64,000 nucleotides of DNA. Source: Siphonodentalium dalli. Taxonomy: Eukaryota > Mollusca > Scaphopoda > Gadilida > Siphonodentaliidae. The notes beneath the pieces were generated by a model. That model was given only the letters and a program-made list of their open reading frames with translations. It was not told the origin of the DNA and did no database searches. This document shows positions 21,702 through 32,744 of the stretch, piece after piece (within the stretch, counting starts at the first letter, position 1; the number at the start of each line of letters is the position of its first letter). The position numbers and the translations under genes are program-made. The stretch lies in contig CP136061.1 in assembly GCA_032622095.1 (NCBI GenBank), positions 230,516,944 to 230,580,943 on the forward strand, in the 5' to 3' direction.

Positions 21702-21900
21702 CTTAGGCCTCATCTTCTGGGAAGTATATAGGCCCTTAAATTGACATTTTTACTTACTTTTTTCCTTCTGTTTAGTTTCTATATCCCCTAATTTGTGAAT
21801 ATAAAATGCATAATTGAGGTTCCCAATGGGTGCACATCACCAACTTTAACTGGAGAACTTCAATCTGATGCTATGTCTCACATAGCAGTTGATGCCTAAA

Positions 21901-21991
21901 CAGAATGAGGTCCCCATAGGGTGAATTTGGTGATGCTAGCCCGCATTGCAGGATTGCGTCATTACATTCACCCTTTGGGGACCTCATTCTG
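21901..21991. mobile_element. 91-bp hairpin element, copy 2
   Basis: CAGAATGAGGTCCCCATAGG at the left and CTTTGGGGACCTCATTCTG at the right form ~26-bp arms. Same length and central layout as the copy at 21611, 290 bp away. Confidence 0.85.
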
Positions 21992-22089
21992 CAAATGTCA
22001 GACACTATGTTCAGGCTTGACTGTTCGAATATTATTTTCTTAACCACCAGTATCCAGTTGAACTCATTGTACCCTGATTTTGCAAAGAA

Positions 22090-22470
22090 TACTTGGGGGG
22101 TATATTGGATTGAATTTGTCAGTCTCTATGTCAGACTGTTCTCCCATCCATCCATCTGTCATTATGTCTCTATCCGTCCATCAATTGTTTTCTTCTCCAG
22201 ATACATATTAAAGACCAAATGGGTTTATATATTTAGGTGTGGATGTCCCCCAGGTGACTCACAATCAGATTTGTTCAAATGAGTTCATCAGGTCAAATAG
22301 GTGAGAAGTCAGGGCCATAGTAATTCTTAAAACAATTTCTTCTCAAGAACCATCTGGACTATTTAGCTTATGTTTGGTATGGAGGGTCCTTCGGTGACTG
22401 GGGTTTAGATTTGTTCAGATTTGGGGTCATTTTAGGAAAATCAGTTCAGTTCAACTCTTAAAATCTACTG
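22090..22470 (+). repeat. Partial, diverged repeat copy
   Basis: Contains TTGGGGGGTATATTGG, a CCATCC-rich tract and CAGATTTGTTCAAATGAG, combining features of the ATACCCCC and TTTAGCTCACCTGAGA repeats. Confidence 0.65.
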
Positions 22471-22575
22471 TCTGAAATTACCAAATGAATGGATCTCATA
22501 GATTGGGATTCACATTTGTTCAAATAGGGGCGGAGATAAGAGATTTAATTATCAACCAGCCACCCTACCTGTGCT

Positions 22576-22960
22576 TTTTAGCTCACCTGAGACGAAGTCT
22601 CCGGTGGAGCTATAGTCATCACTGCTCGTCTGTCCGTCCATCCGTCCGACAACAATTCTTTGAACATATTCTCCTCTGATTCCATTGGACGGAATGGGTT
22701 CATATTTGGTGAGGAGGTTCCCTAGGTGACTCACATTCAGATTTGTTCAAATGAGTTCACTTGGTGAAATAGTTGGGAAGCCAGGGCCATAACTCTTTCC
22801 CTCCATAGTATTCTTAAAATGACTTCTCAAATAGCATCAGGCTATATGGGTTCATATTTGGTATGAAGGATTCTTGGGTGACTGGGGTTCAGATTTGTTC
22901 AAATCAGGTCACTGTGTCAAATGTGGGCGGGGCCAGGGACATAATTTTTTTTAGATTTAA
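22576..22960 (+). repeat. TTTAGCTCACCTGAGA repeat, copy 3
   Basis: Same start and block order as copies 1 and 2. Confidence 0.85.
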
Positions 22961-23099
22961 CTCTTTAGATATCTACTTCTTTTAAAGTGATTATGAACAG
23001 TTCTGACTGTTGTGGTATCCAGAGTCCCAGTCTTATCAGTCTTTGCAGTCTGGTGAGCGACCCCACAGTCATTGACTGTCTCTTTTTTTTTTAACTTTG

Positions 23100-23430
23100 C
23101 ACAAATATTTAGTACCATGGGAACCTGTGCACCTGCGATTATGACGTCTGTCCGACATTTTTTGGTGGAGTTATCCCCATTTTTCGACTTAGAAATGTTT
23201 TGGCAACATGCCTAATTTTGTCCGAGCTTTTTATTTCTACATTTTTAGGTCAATATTTTTAAATATTGGCACTGGTATTTAGTACCATGAGAACCTGTGC
23301 ACCTGCGATTATGATGTTCGTCCGACTTTTGATGTGGAGTTATTCCCCTTTTTCGACTTGCATAATTTTGTCGGAGCTTTTATTCCTACATTTTTCGGTC
23401 AATAGGTTTAAGATTACGGTTAGGTTTGTG
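23100..23430 (+). repeat. ~165-bp tandem units in the mosaic
   Basis: Two units beginning near AGTACCATGGGAACCTGTGC and AGTACCATGAGAACCTGTGC, both with GTGGAGTTAT and ATTTTGTC(C/G)GAGCTTTT; a related unit lies at 20149-20290. They are internal repeats of the 20007-23525 region. Confidence 0.8.
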
Positions 23431-23582
23431 CACCTGCAATGGGAACTGTTATTTTATAATTTTAACTAAGTGTTTACTCACATGTGAAACATCTTAGTAT
23501 TATTAAAACACAGGGGGGTATCCTTAGTCCCATTGGGACAGTCACACCTTATGGACTTGTTTGAGTGCGACAAAGTTATAAG

Positions 23583-23700
23583 TTAGTTCTTAGGCTAGAT
23601 GCCAACATGGGGAATTTAGCATTCCACTAAAAAATCACCGAAAAATTCAAAGAAATTGATCGTACCACTCCATAGAAAACATCATTAGAACTATGCTCAT
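23583..23700 (+). repeat. ~330-bp interspersed repeat, copy D (left part)
   Basis: GATGCCAACATGGGGAATTT through GAAATTGATCGTACCACTCC matches the left part of copy C. The right part is missing. Confidence 0.65.
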
Positions 23701-24099
23701 TTCCCTGGCCGCTGTAGCTGCCTACTGTGCATGTCTTATAAGTCACAGCCGGCTACAGCTTTTTTGCTCAAATACACTCAACAATACGCCATATGGTATG
23801 GTATGAGTAAATTCCGCCGTTGACTTGTCGGCGCACCCCCATCAGATGGGGTAGAATCCTACAATGTACTATATTATACAAACATGTTTTTATATCGTAA
23901 AGTCACCCTCTACATGCGAAGCCACAGTAGACCTGAAATCAGCCTTTGACCTGAGCACAGTGGACCTCAAACTTGGATGAGCCTTTGATCTGTGTTGCGG
24001 CACATGTAAGCGTACCCGCCGACGTTGCTGAAACGTCCCATTACTGTGTCACACATCGAATGCTACAATGTACTATATATACACACAGTTATGTAGATT

Positions 24100-24500
24100 G
24101 AAGAGAGATAACTCTATTACGCCATCACCTGAAATGTCAGCTTTACACCCCCAAGGGAGGAATTTAGACAGGAATTTTGCCATTAACCTGTGGATCGTTG
24201 CCCATAGTATGGTTCTTTAACGTGCACACATGGTTGTACACGGGACAGGGACAGCCATTAAATTCCCCACCCGATAGAACGGCGTGATCAAACCAGTGTC
24301 ATCCCTGTACATGACACCGTGCGGGAGAGGATTACCGATTAACGACACCTCAGCGAGGCATACACGGTACTTTATATAGGCACGCTCACCACTCCCGACT
24401 TTGTTTTGTCGAGGATCGAGGTAAATCGATCCGGGGTCCAAGCGAAACCTCTGGCCAATAGTCAAACACGCTAACCACTCGGCCATCACACTCCCATGAA
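24100..24500 (-). mobile_element. tRNA-derived SINE, copy 1
   Basis: On the - strand it starts with a tRNA-like head containing box A TGGCCGAGTGGTTAGCG and a decayed box B, then a body with CACCCGATAGAACGGCGTGA and CGTGCACACATGGTTGTACA on the + strand, and ends at CTCTCTTC. A second copy lies at 34464-34907 in the same orientation. The long open frame across it is an artefact. Confidence 0.85.
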
Positions 24501-24504
24501 CACA

Positions 24505-25310
24505 CTCCCATATCAACACAAACACGTGCTTCCGTCAGCGAAGAGGTACGATAACTCGTGATCTTCCAGTCGTAATTTGACTTACCGTTTGAAGAGAGGC
24601 GATGTGGCTTTGCGAAAAATATATAAATATATCAAAGATATTATTTATCTCGCGAGGTGAATCAGATAAAATGGAACCATGCGTACATAGTTTTGTTATC
24701 AGTGCGGTCTGTTGGTTTATAGATTGATTTTTTTTAATTTAAAACCAATAAAATGAACTTGGGTCGGGGTGTTTTGAAGACGGTCGGTCGGATTACGGGA
24801 AACAGCATTCATTTTGTTTTGGCCTTATTTCTAGTATTTGGAAGTTAACTGTTATTTGTTGACCTCCTTTTACATGACATGTGAATGCACAAAAAATTGT
24901 GCTTTATAAAACAAACAGATATCAATATAATGAGCAATTATTCCAGCGATAATACGATGGCACTGATTATTATGATTTCCAATGTTATTTTTCCTTGTTT
25001 TTCCAAATATAGATATAGATGTACAAAACATGACAAACTCTGAATATTACTGTTTGGTTATAATTAATTTGGGGCACCCAAACTTCAGCCCCCAAACCTA
25101 TTGTAACAGGTCGGGTGGCCTAGATATGTGTGTGATATATGAATCTAATTAACAGAGGGTGGTACATGTATATACTGGAAATTTTCAACTTTCCCCTTTA
25201 TTATTCCATTAACTTCTGTAAGAATTATGTCTCGTGTCCAAGCTGAGCTAAAATGTCATTAACACTTTCATTAATGTATATCATCTCTTTTGTCCATTAT
25301 TTGCAGGTAG
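24505..25310. other. Intron-like DNA before the last exon
   Basis: AT-rich. It ends in tandem acceptors ttgcag (25306) and gtag (25310). No repeat recognised. Confidence 0.4.
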
Positions 25311-25427
25311 GAACGTGTTTGGAATGCATTGGAACTGCAGGGAAGAAGTTCAACACGAACACCTAATATTGCGATTCCGGGCTCTGAGCTTGAGGTGGCA
25401 CAGTTTGATGATCTTACTAAGAATTAA
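25311..25427 (+). CDS. Candidate main terminal exon
   Basis: Using the acceptor AG at 25310, phase 0, the frame begins ERVWNALELQGRSSTRTPNI, continues with an acidic tail ending AQFDDLTKN, and stops at TAA (25425-25427): 38 residues. It would join exon 7738-7830 in frame as an alternative to 11911-11982. The acceptor 4 nt earlier (25306) is stronger and would give a different 19-residue end; a third frame is open for about 70 codons. I prefer the first because its composition is protein-like, but the choice is uncertain. No family recognised. Confidence 0.4.
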   Translation, partial: ERVWNALELQGRSSTRTPNIAIPGSELEVAQFDDLTKN

Positions 25428-25945
25428 AGGTTCAACATCGTACCAACAGGTTAACCAGATCACCAGCATATATCCGTCAAAGTTGTATCAATGTGGATGT
25501 CTAGCTGGAAATTCTCTAACATGGTGACAAGGATGATCATCATCCAATCCAAGACAACTGTTTTATAGTCTCGTGTTGGCCTCCCTTTTCATGATGTAAT
25601 TTACATTGAACAACATTATGGAGTGAGCGATAGGAGATTTCTGACATTTTCTGCTGATTATTCTTCAGAATAAGTTTAAATTTCTGTGAATGACCAGGAC
25701 CGTTATGTTATTTTGGTGGATTGATGATAACCAGTCGACATAAATTTCGACTCAGTATATCATATAAATGCATCTGATCTAATATTATAATTATTACGGA
25801 GATGTTTACGTCGACTGGATGATAACATGGTGACATTGACAGCTTCCTGCCTATGTTCGACCTCGTTGATTCGCTACTCAGTTGAACATAACCACCCCAA
25901 GCCATCAGGGTCATACCATGTTATTGTCAGTCCACCAAAATAACT
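25428..25945 (+). other. Possible 3' UTR and flank
   Basis: Follows the stop codon at 25427. GTCGACT inverted pairs occur near 25734 and 25810. No polyadenylation site could be chosen with confidence. Confidence 0.3.
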
Positions 25946-26521
25946 TATAATAATACAGAAAATATGTATATCTTTCAATTTTTGTACCATTTAAAGGTAC
26001 TCAATCCGAACAGAGGGTCCCCATCTCAACAGATTCCAACAACAACAATCCGATCAGAGGGTCCTATATTACTATTTCTTTGGCTTTGGGGGTAAAAAAT
26101 ATTTGATTCGAGTCGAGTAACCCATCAAACAAAGCTCAGAGTTATTAGATTGATTTTTGAAATTTGTTATTTACTCGAGATGAGTACTAATAATTGCCTT
26201 CAACTGCCGTAATCTGCTCGGGATGTGTACACCAAAATCTATGCAAACAGACAAGGGTGGATAACTCTAAAATCAAGTGGTAATAATAACGCAATTTTGA
26301 CTGAGTTCTGGGCCAGAAAGTATTACGATAATGAAAAATAATAGATTTCTAAAATCGATATCTAACAAATCTGAGCTTTGATGGGTGACTTCCTCGACTC
26401 GAATCAAATATTTTTGACCCCCGAAGCCATTGAAATAGTAATTGAGAGGAGTTTTATCGGATTGAGTACCTTTAATAATACAGAAAATATGTATATCTTT
26501 CAATTTTTGTACCATTTAATT
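25946..26521. mobile_element. AGGTACTC TTAA-MITE with 47-bp flanking repeats
   Basis: The element proper is 25995-26471, with ends AGGTACTCAATCCGA and TCGGATTGAGTACCT and TTAA on both sides. In addition, a ~47-bp stretch starting TAATAATACAGAAAATATGT is present exactly on the left (about 25947-25994) and again on the right (about 26474-26521). A piggyBac-type event duplicates only TTAA, so the longer repeat needs another explanation. Confidence 0.9.
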
Positions 26522-26524
26522 AAA

Positions 26525-27660
26525 TAAGCTGATATTGGCATCACAGTGATAATTGAAGCTGAAATTAAAGGTTGAAAATCTGTGATAACGGATGAAATTG
26601 CCTTTTTTTCAGTGCAATGTTTTCCTCGTCAGAAACCAGACCTGTTGATATAATGTTATAAAAAAACATTTACCAGGTAAATATTGAAATTGGGAGCCCT
26701 AATTTGGTTAGTTTTAAGCCTGATCATATTTGTATATTAATTTTGTCTTTAAAGCGAAAAATGTCACGACTTATCTCCCCATATTTTTTGACTTCACTGA
26801 TTGAGGTTAAAGCGTTCGCAGTTGATTTCTCCTAACACATATCGTAGAATATTTCTGCAAGTCTAAGTCGACTGATACATATATGTTTTCTTTTTCAAAG
26901 TGTATCTTATAATCTTCTTTGAACACAGAGCAAATGGTAGAATTTGTTAAGAGAAAGAAGTCTCAAAATTGTTTTCAAAATCTGATATGATCAAATAGAC
27001 AATTTCGGGGCTATCAGGGCTATAACAGGCCTATTGTGCCATCAATGCGAATATTACTCTTGTGAAATAGTATTCCTTGAACTATCATTATATATAGGAT
27101 GGATTCTCACCTAACTGAAAAGAGAGTAAGTTACACAAACTTCGCATTTCCACGTCGTAGGATCATGGCATATTAATATGTAGGGGCATAGAACACTCTA
27201 AACTGTTGCATGTCACCTTTAATAGTTTCTTTCTATTATTTCATGTATTAATTTCACTATCATCGAGATGTACAAAGCTTGTGTATTATACAATGTACAC
27301 CAGTTCTAATTGAAATTACACTCTTGAACAAGCTATACATTACAGAGTCTAAAGAAAATATCTGGAAATTCCATTACCGCCAAGAATCTTTATGTTAGTG
27401 TCAGTCAATCACAACACTTAACGTGATGAGGCCAATCAGTCGATTGATGATATTCAGGGAACTCCCAGAGTTTCTCGACACATAGCTAAAATAGCATAAT
27501 AAATCTCTTGTAATATCTGGTCACATTGATAATTTCACAGTTAGCACCCGTTTTCTTATCCGCCAAAACGAAAGTGACAGGAGATAACATTCATAAAACA
27601 TTCATAAAACTGTGCGCTTTGATGTCATATGGCAGGAATTTCATGCTTGAGGTAAGAATA
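26525..27660. other. AT-rich DNA, nothing recognised
   Basis: No exon, element end or RNA gene seen. Confidence 0.45.
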
Positions 27661-27666
27661 ATATTT

Positions 27667-27810
27667 TCCATCATGACCTGGCATGTGTGATGGAAAGATC
27701 TCACCCCGAGGGGTCAGATATTGCGGCCGAACACAAGGCGTCCAGACCAAATATCTGACCCTGAAGATGACAATTTTCTATGCCCATATCCCGACCCAAG
27801 TCATGATGGA
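27667..27810. mobile_element. 144-bp palindromic element
   Basis: Outer ends TCCATCATGAC / GTCATGATGGA and an inner pair GGGTCAGATATT / AATATCTGACCC form an interrupted palindrome. The centre is GC-rich (GCGGCCGAACACAAGGCGTCC). No clear target duplication. Confidence 0.65.
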
Positions 27811-28148
27811 TTATTCTCCCAAATCAAGAGCCTCATACAAGCTAGGTTAATAGGTTTGAGTGAAATATACATGTCTCATGCAAACGACATGGCTATGTTA
27901 TTATTGGTCTAGACATGAATTCTGAGAAACCTGGTATGAATTTCTGAGAAATACGTGTATTGATATGAACTGGGTTTGCCAAGAGAAATGTCCTTACCAT
28001 GGAAAGTTGAACATGTTTCTGGTTATTTGACAGAAAAAAATTATGTTTTGAAGTGTTTGACAATTTGTTGCTACAATAACATTTTTCAAAAGTCTACCCA
28101 CTTCGTTAATTAGGTGACTGACATTTTCTTTGACTGCATATAAGACAT

Positions 28149-28494
28149 CAGTCCTTCCCACGAGGAAAACACAGCGCGAGCATTTATTTGCTCCCGTAAT
28201 TCAGAAGATGGGTGTAATATTGCACCCATACTATAATTGTAAGTTGGGTTGTTCTAAAACAAAAAGTCATTGTGGAATAGACCTATGTCTAGTTACACTT
28301 TAATATGCCATCGTTGAACTGAGTTGGTAAAGGATCTAATTAAACTTTCAAACAGTTCACTATTGACCCAACCATTACAGTTTCCATTAGTATTTTGAGA
28401 TGAGGGATGGGTGTGAATTTTAGCACCCGTCATTTGAAAATTATGAGTGCGTATAGGTGCGAGTGCAATCACTCCCATCTCCTGGGAAGGACTG
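28149..28494. mobile_element. MITE with CAGTCCTTCCCA ends, 346 bp
   Basis: Ends CAGTCCTTCCCACGAG and CTCCTGGGAAGGACTG pair with one mismatch. Flanked by AGACAT on both sides (28143-28148 and 28495-28500). Two internal hairpins have the form GGGTGTAATATTGCACCC / GGGTGTGAATTTTAGCACCC. Superfamily unassigned. Confidence 0.8.
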
Positions 28495-28501
28495 AGACAT
28501 G

Positions 28502-29190
28502 AGGTGTTTTTTCCTTCAAGTGGACTACATATTGTCAAAATTATATAAACAAAAATATTTTTTGCTTAGCCACGTGCATGAGCCGAGGCAATTCTGCTCG
28601 ACTGAAATGGTATGAAATAGACAATAATACTATTTCTGATGCCATGCACTTGGTGTATCGAAGCTCTTAATAAGTAATATGGGAGAGTTGTGACGAGTGA
28701 TACTAATATTACCATGCCCGCAATGTTTACTGGGTTGAAGACAGAAATGTCTGAAGGGTGCCTCCATCTGTTTTTATTGGTTAAAACTTTATAGTATTTC
28801 GGACATGTCTATATTCTTGGAATTATTTATAGAGTGCTGTGTAGTCCACAAGCTAAAACACAAACAAATATATTATTATTATAGTTCTAACAGAAGGGCA
28901 TGGAACAAATTTCATATAAATGATAGACCCATTAGTGCAAGCTCCCATTAGTACAGTGTTACATGGAATGAACATACATAGATGCATAAATAATTTTATT
29001 GCAAAATCTAGTGAACATTTCTGAGAACATTAAATACCTTCATTTCTCTTATTATTCATGGTATGAAACATGGTGTTGTAATTAAATCAAGCTGAAACCA
29101 TAAAAGCTCTGAACTATGTTTTTATTATTTTTGGATTTTTTAAATAAATAATTAAATTGTTTTCTCCATTGTTATTTGATCCACATGTGC
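28502..29190. other. AT-rich DNA, nothing recognised
   Basis: No exon or element end seen. Confidence 0.45.
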
Positions 29191-29199
29191 AAATCAATC

Positions 29200-29910
29200 T
29201 ATACATTTAAAGGTTCTTTTGGCTTAGAATGGGCTCAACCATCCTTTCTTCTCCATGGAGGTAACATCTTTGTGCTCTGTCACTCTTGGAGGGTACTTTG
29301 TGCACCAAGAGTGTCAGAGTCCCATCACCCGAGATTGTTCATGTTACCTCTCTTGAGTGATAGGTTGCCTCACCGAGGAGGGAACATCCTAATGCTCAAC
29401 TGATGCTACTCAGACTCTCTGGGTGCGTAAATTTGCACACCAAGAGTGTCAGAGTGGCTCTCCAAAAACTGCAAGGGTGCCTCTCCTGGGAGATAAAATA
29501 TGAACTCTCCTTGGGGGGGTTGGCTAAAGTGCATCCCGGAGTGGCTCTCCAAAAACTGCAAGGTTGCCTCTCCGTGAGGTAAAATATGAACCCTCCTTCG
29601 GGGGGGGGTGGCTAAACTACATCCCGGAGGGGCACTATTTCACCATCACTCCAAAAGGGGTGGATTATAACCTCTCCATGGGGGGTCGTCTTTCCCCTCC
29701 TTAGTGATTACGTATATCTCCCACTGAGTGACAAATTGTGCTTCGACGGGGATGAACTTGGGTCACATGAGGGACAAATTGTTCCTCGGCTCCTATCACC
29801 CCAATGGAGAAGCAAGTTAGCCTTTTGGAGAGTAGGTGAAATAGTGCACCTCAAGAGATGCAAATATTGCCCCTCCGAGGAGCAATATTGCATCCCCATT
29901 ATTTAGAGTG
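29200..29910. repeat. GC-rich tract of short inverted and tandem motifs
   Basis: A run of CCTCC/GGAGG-flanked units. One ~87-bp unit starting TGGCTCTCCAAAAACTGCAAG is tandemly repeated at 29454 and 29541. Paired motifs such as CACTCTTGG/CCAAGAGTG (29281 and 29307) and GTGCACC or CCTCTCC recur with both polarities. G/C is much higher than in the flanks. No coherent reading frame. Confidence 0.65.
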
Positions 29911-29914
29911 AAGG

Positions 29915-30895
29915 GTGGTGGGGTTTACGATGATCCCCCATTGCATGTTATTATCAACCGTCCAGCAATTGAGGAATATCGCAATTCGGTATATAGAATG
30001 AACTGATGAAAAAAATCGATATTCCATTTATTCTAAAAACTGAACAACCTCAGTCCAGATATACAATTTTCCAAAGTAAACTTCCTAGAGAATTATTCGA
30101 TACCGTTGGCGAAGCTGACACGTTCACTGACTTCATAATAATGTGCTATATATTGCATGTGGCATGCTTATCACACAATCCCCACAAGTATAATCGACAA
30201 TGCGAACGATAAGTTGTGAAGAACAATAGCTAAGAACCTCAACATAACATCGATTGTAATACAAATACATGTGTCTGAATAATATTTCACTTCCATGACT
30301 ATATGCATATCTGCATATGTGTACAGACAGCATGTTGATCAAGATCCATGTGGATTGATTGAGTCACTTCTTATTACGCGAGCTCCGCGTGTATACTAAT
30401 GTAGAGATTCTTGGTTCGCCTGTGCGCATTGGTGTTTTATTTATAGAATGGGAATTTTTGGGAGGATTAAAAGTCGAACTGCGACCGGAGGCCGAGTCCG
30501 GTAAAAGGTGTAGTTGGGAATTTCAATTTGGTTTATTGTCGTTAACATTATGTGATTGTTGGTTTGTGATAAGCTATGCCAATTACAAATAAAAGAAATG
30601 AAAAAGATAATTTGTAAGTCTTATATTTCAACTTTTATAGACATTCTGCAGCCCACTACATGGGGGTTGTGGTCGCAGGCGGCCGAGTCGGCTACCGGTT
30701 CGTTAATTAGGTGCTGGTTGTTATTGTTATTTTAATGGAATTCTGAGTTGGTCATTCGCGAAATCAATATATTTTATATTCTATAATTACAATCATGGGT
30801 ATATAATATATGATCTTGAGCGCGTTACCATTTCTGACATTGGATTTCTTGTTATTGTCTAAGCTGTATGTATATCAGTAGGCTCTTGCCTACCA
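29915..30895. other. Intergenic DNA with a GC-richer segment
   Basis: A 77-codon open frame at 30359-30592 sits in a locally GC-richer segment and ends near AATAAA. It lacks homology I can recognise and has no supporting splice signals, so I do not call it a gene. Confidence 0.35.
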
Positions 30896-30900
30896 TGATG

Positions 30901-30901
30901 G

Positions 30902-30940
<39 letters not shown>

Positions 30941-30963
30941 GGTGTGTGTGTGAGGGTGTGTGT
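30901..30963. repeat. (GT)n microsatellite with GA interruption
   Basis: About 16 GT units, then GAGAGAGA, then further GT and GAGGGT units. Confidence 0.95.
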
Positions 30964-30969
30964 CGGATG

Positions 30970-32630
30970 CGGATGCGCGATGATCGCCTGTTGTGCAGGA
31001 GATATCGATCCTAGCAATTCCCACCCCAATGACTCAACTTCACCCCACTAATTATTTTCCTTAATGTCTCCTCTAACTTGTTTCGCTTGTTAAAAAGAAC
31101 AAAAGAGTGGTCCATAGACTCCAGACAAGATGGCGTCCATCACGGCGACCATTTTGCTTGATATGCACCAGGTCTCTTTGATCGCCATTATAGTTAATAT
31201 AATATCGCACGAACTTTTATTTTCCAACCGATTCGTTATGCTAATATACAACGTTTACAAATTAGTCCAAAAGCCGACACCAAAACCCAATATGACGGTC
31301 AAGATAGCGGCCGAAATAGAAACTTTGCTAAATTTTCGGCATTTCACCACCAACAGTTTGTCCCTGTGGGAAAACATGGGCATATGGGCGTGATTTTATA
31401 CATTTGTCTTATAGAAGCGTCATGCATGTACACAGTGAGACCATATTATAAATTCTTGACGGGATATTTCTGCCCGATATCACGTTTGTTTCCAAATGCC
31501 GGTACAATCCGGTCAAAGCCGAATGGACGCTAATAATGCGATGACAGCCATTTTGAGCCAAAGTGACAATTTTGGTACCATATAATTCGAATATCAATAA
31601 GATATAGAATGCATCACTTACATTGCACAGTTCTTCCCACTTCTTGATGATATGTGACTAGAATCCCAATGGGGATCTTTTGTGAAATGTTATACCGCGT
31701 TTCGTAAAATATAATGTTTGAGTTATCGGAAGGGGTGTGGACCCCACCAATAGCATATTTCATTGCTCCAATGGTCAGTTAACATGCTAAATACAAAATA
31801 AAGTCACAATTCTCAACCAGTTACAAACCACAGAAACTTATCTTAAAGATATTAGTAAAAAAAACGTAAAAATTCCACTTCCGGTCGCCATTTTGGCGGC
31901 CATATTGGACGGGGAGTTCCAATTTTGGCACATACAGGTGGCGTTGTGTCTTAGCTTCACAGTAATGTATACATGTTCCAAAATAGGAACAATATGCAAA
32001 AGGTACAACAGGGACAATATGATAAAGTGTCATACATATGTTGTGGCCTTGGTGGTATTGTATAATTGTGGTGCGTAACATGCTGAAATCGGTTTTTGGC
32101 AATTATCTTAAAAACCATTGACTTTTGGATATGGAAATGTATTACTTACCCATCATAATGTGGCCACTCCGCACATTTTGAGTGGTCAGGCAACCTCCTA
32201 TGTCCAACGGTTCTTGAGATATAGTCACGGCGGATGGGAGTACTTCGCGCAAAAAGGGCGTGGCCATTTCACCCATTTCGCCCGCAATGGGAAATGTGTT
32301 ACCAACCAAATATTGTTCCTGTACCTTCAATTAGTGGATTCATGAAGAGTTTAGATCTGGACATACAATTGCATACAACACCAACATGCGCTACTAGAGT
32401 ATAAAGTAAATGTTGTGATTTAATATCTGGTAAATCCCCCTACTGAATCGTTGTTCATATCAGCTACCAAGTTAATTTGAATTGATTTTTGATACTACAC
32501 CGCACATAATCCAGAAATTGGTTCGGATTTTCTATTCTTTGAGCATCTGTTAAGTGGATTTGTGCAGTAAGCGCCGACAATGTCCGTAACCATGGATACG
32601 CCGAATAGTCAATGGATAGAGCCACACAGT
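30970..32630. other. Intergenic DNA with AAGATGGCG-type motifs
   Basis: CAAGATGGCGTCC near 31126 and GGTCGCCATTTTGGCGGCCA near 31884 are YY1-like motifs related to the array at 38.3 kb. No exon seen. Confidence 0.4.
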
Positions 32631-32635
32631 TTTGT

Positions 32636-32740
32636 GACGGGGATGTGATTATCACACGAGAGCGTTTCGCGGAAGGATACACCAAGAGCCGAAGTGTATC
32701 CTTACGCGAAACGTTCGAGTGCGATAATCATTTACCCGTC
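32636..32740. mobile_element. Hairpin element copy C (different arms, shared tip)
   Basis: Arms from GACGGGGATGTGATTATC to GATAATCATTTACCCGTC pair over ~45 nt around an ~11-nt loop. The segment CGCGGAAGGATA near the tip is identical to copies A and B, while the outer arms are unrelated to theirs. Confidence 0.8.
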
Positions 32741-32744
32741 CCAA

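Larger units (their letters stand above)
20007..23525. mobile_element. 3.5-kb mosaic element, ATACCCCC..GGGGGTAT ends
   Basis: The left end has ATACCCCCGCAACAAAG followed by GGGGGGTATACTGG; the right end has CAGGGGGGTAT near 23511-23521. The outermost 8 bp are inverted repeats. Inside are nested repeats listed separately. The end motif and CCGTC-rich tract are of a type I recognise from molluscan interspersed repeats. Whether this is one element or neighbours abutting is uncertain. Non-coding. Confidence 0.5.

Noticed and set aside
24217-24525. 102-codon open frame on the - strand
   Set aside because: It is the translated SINE copy, including its tRNA-like head.
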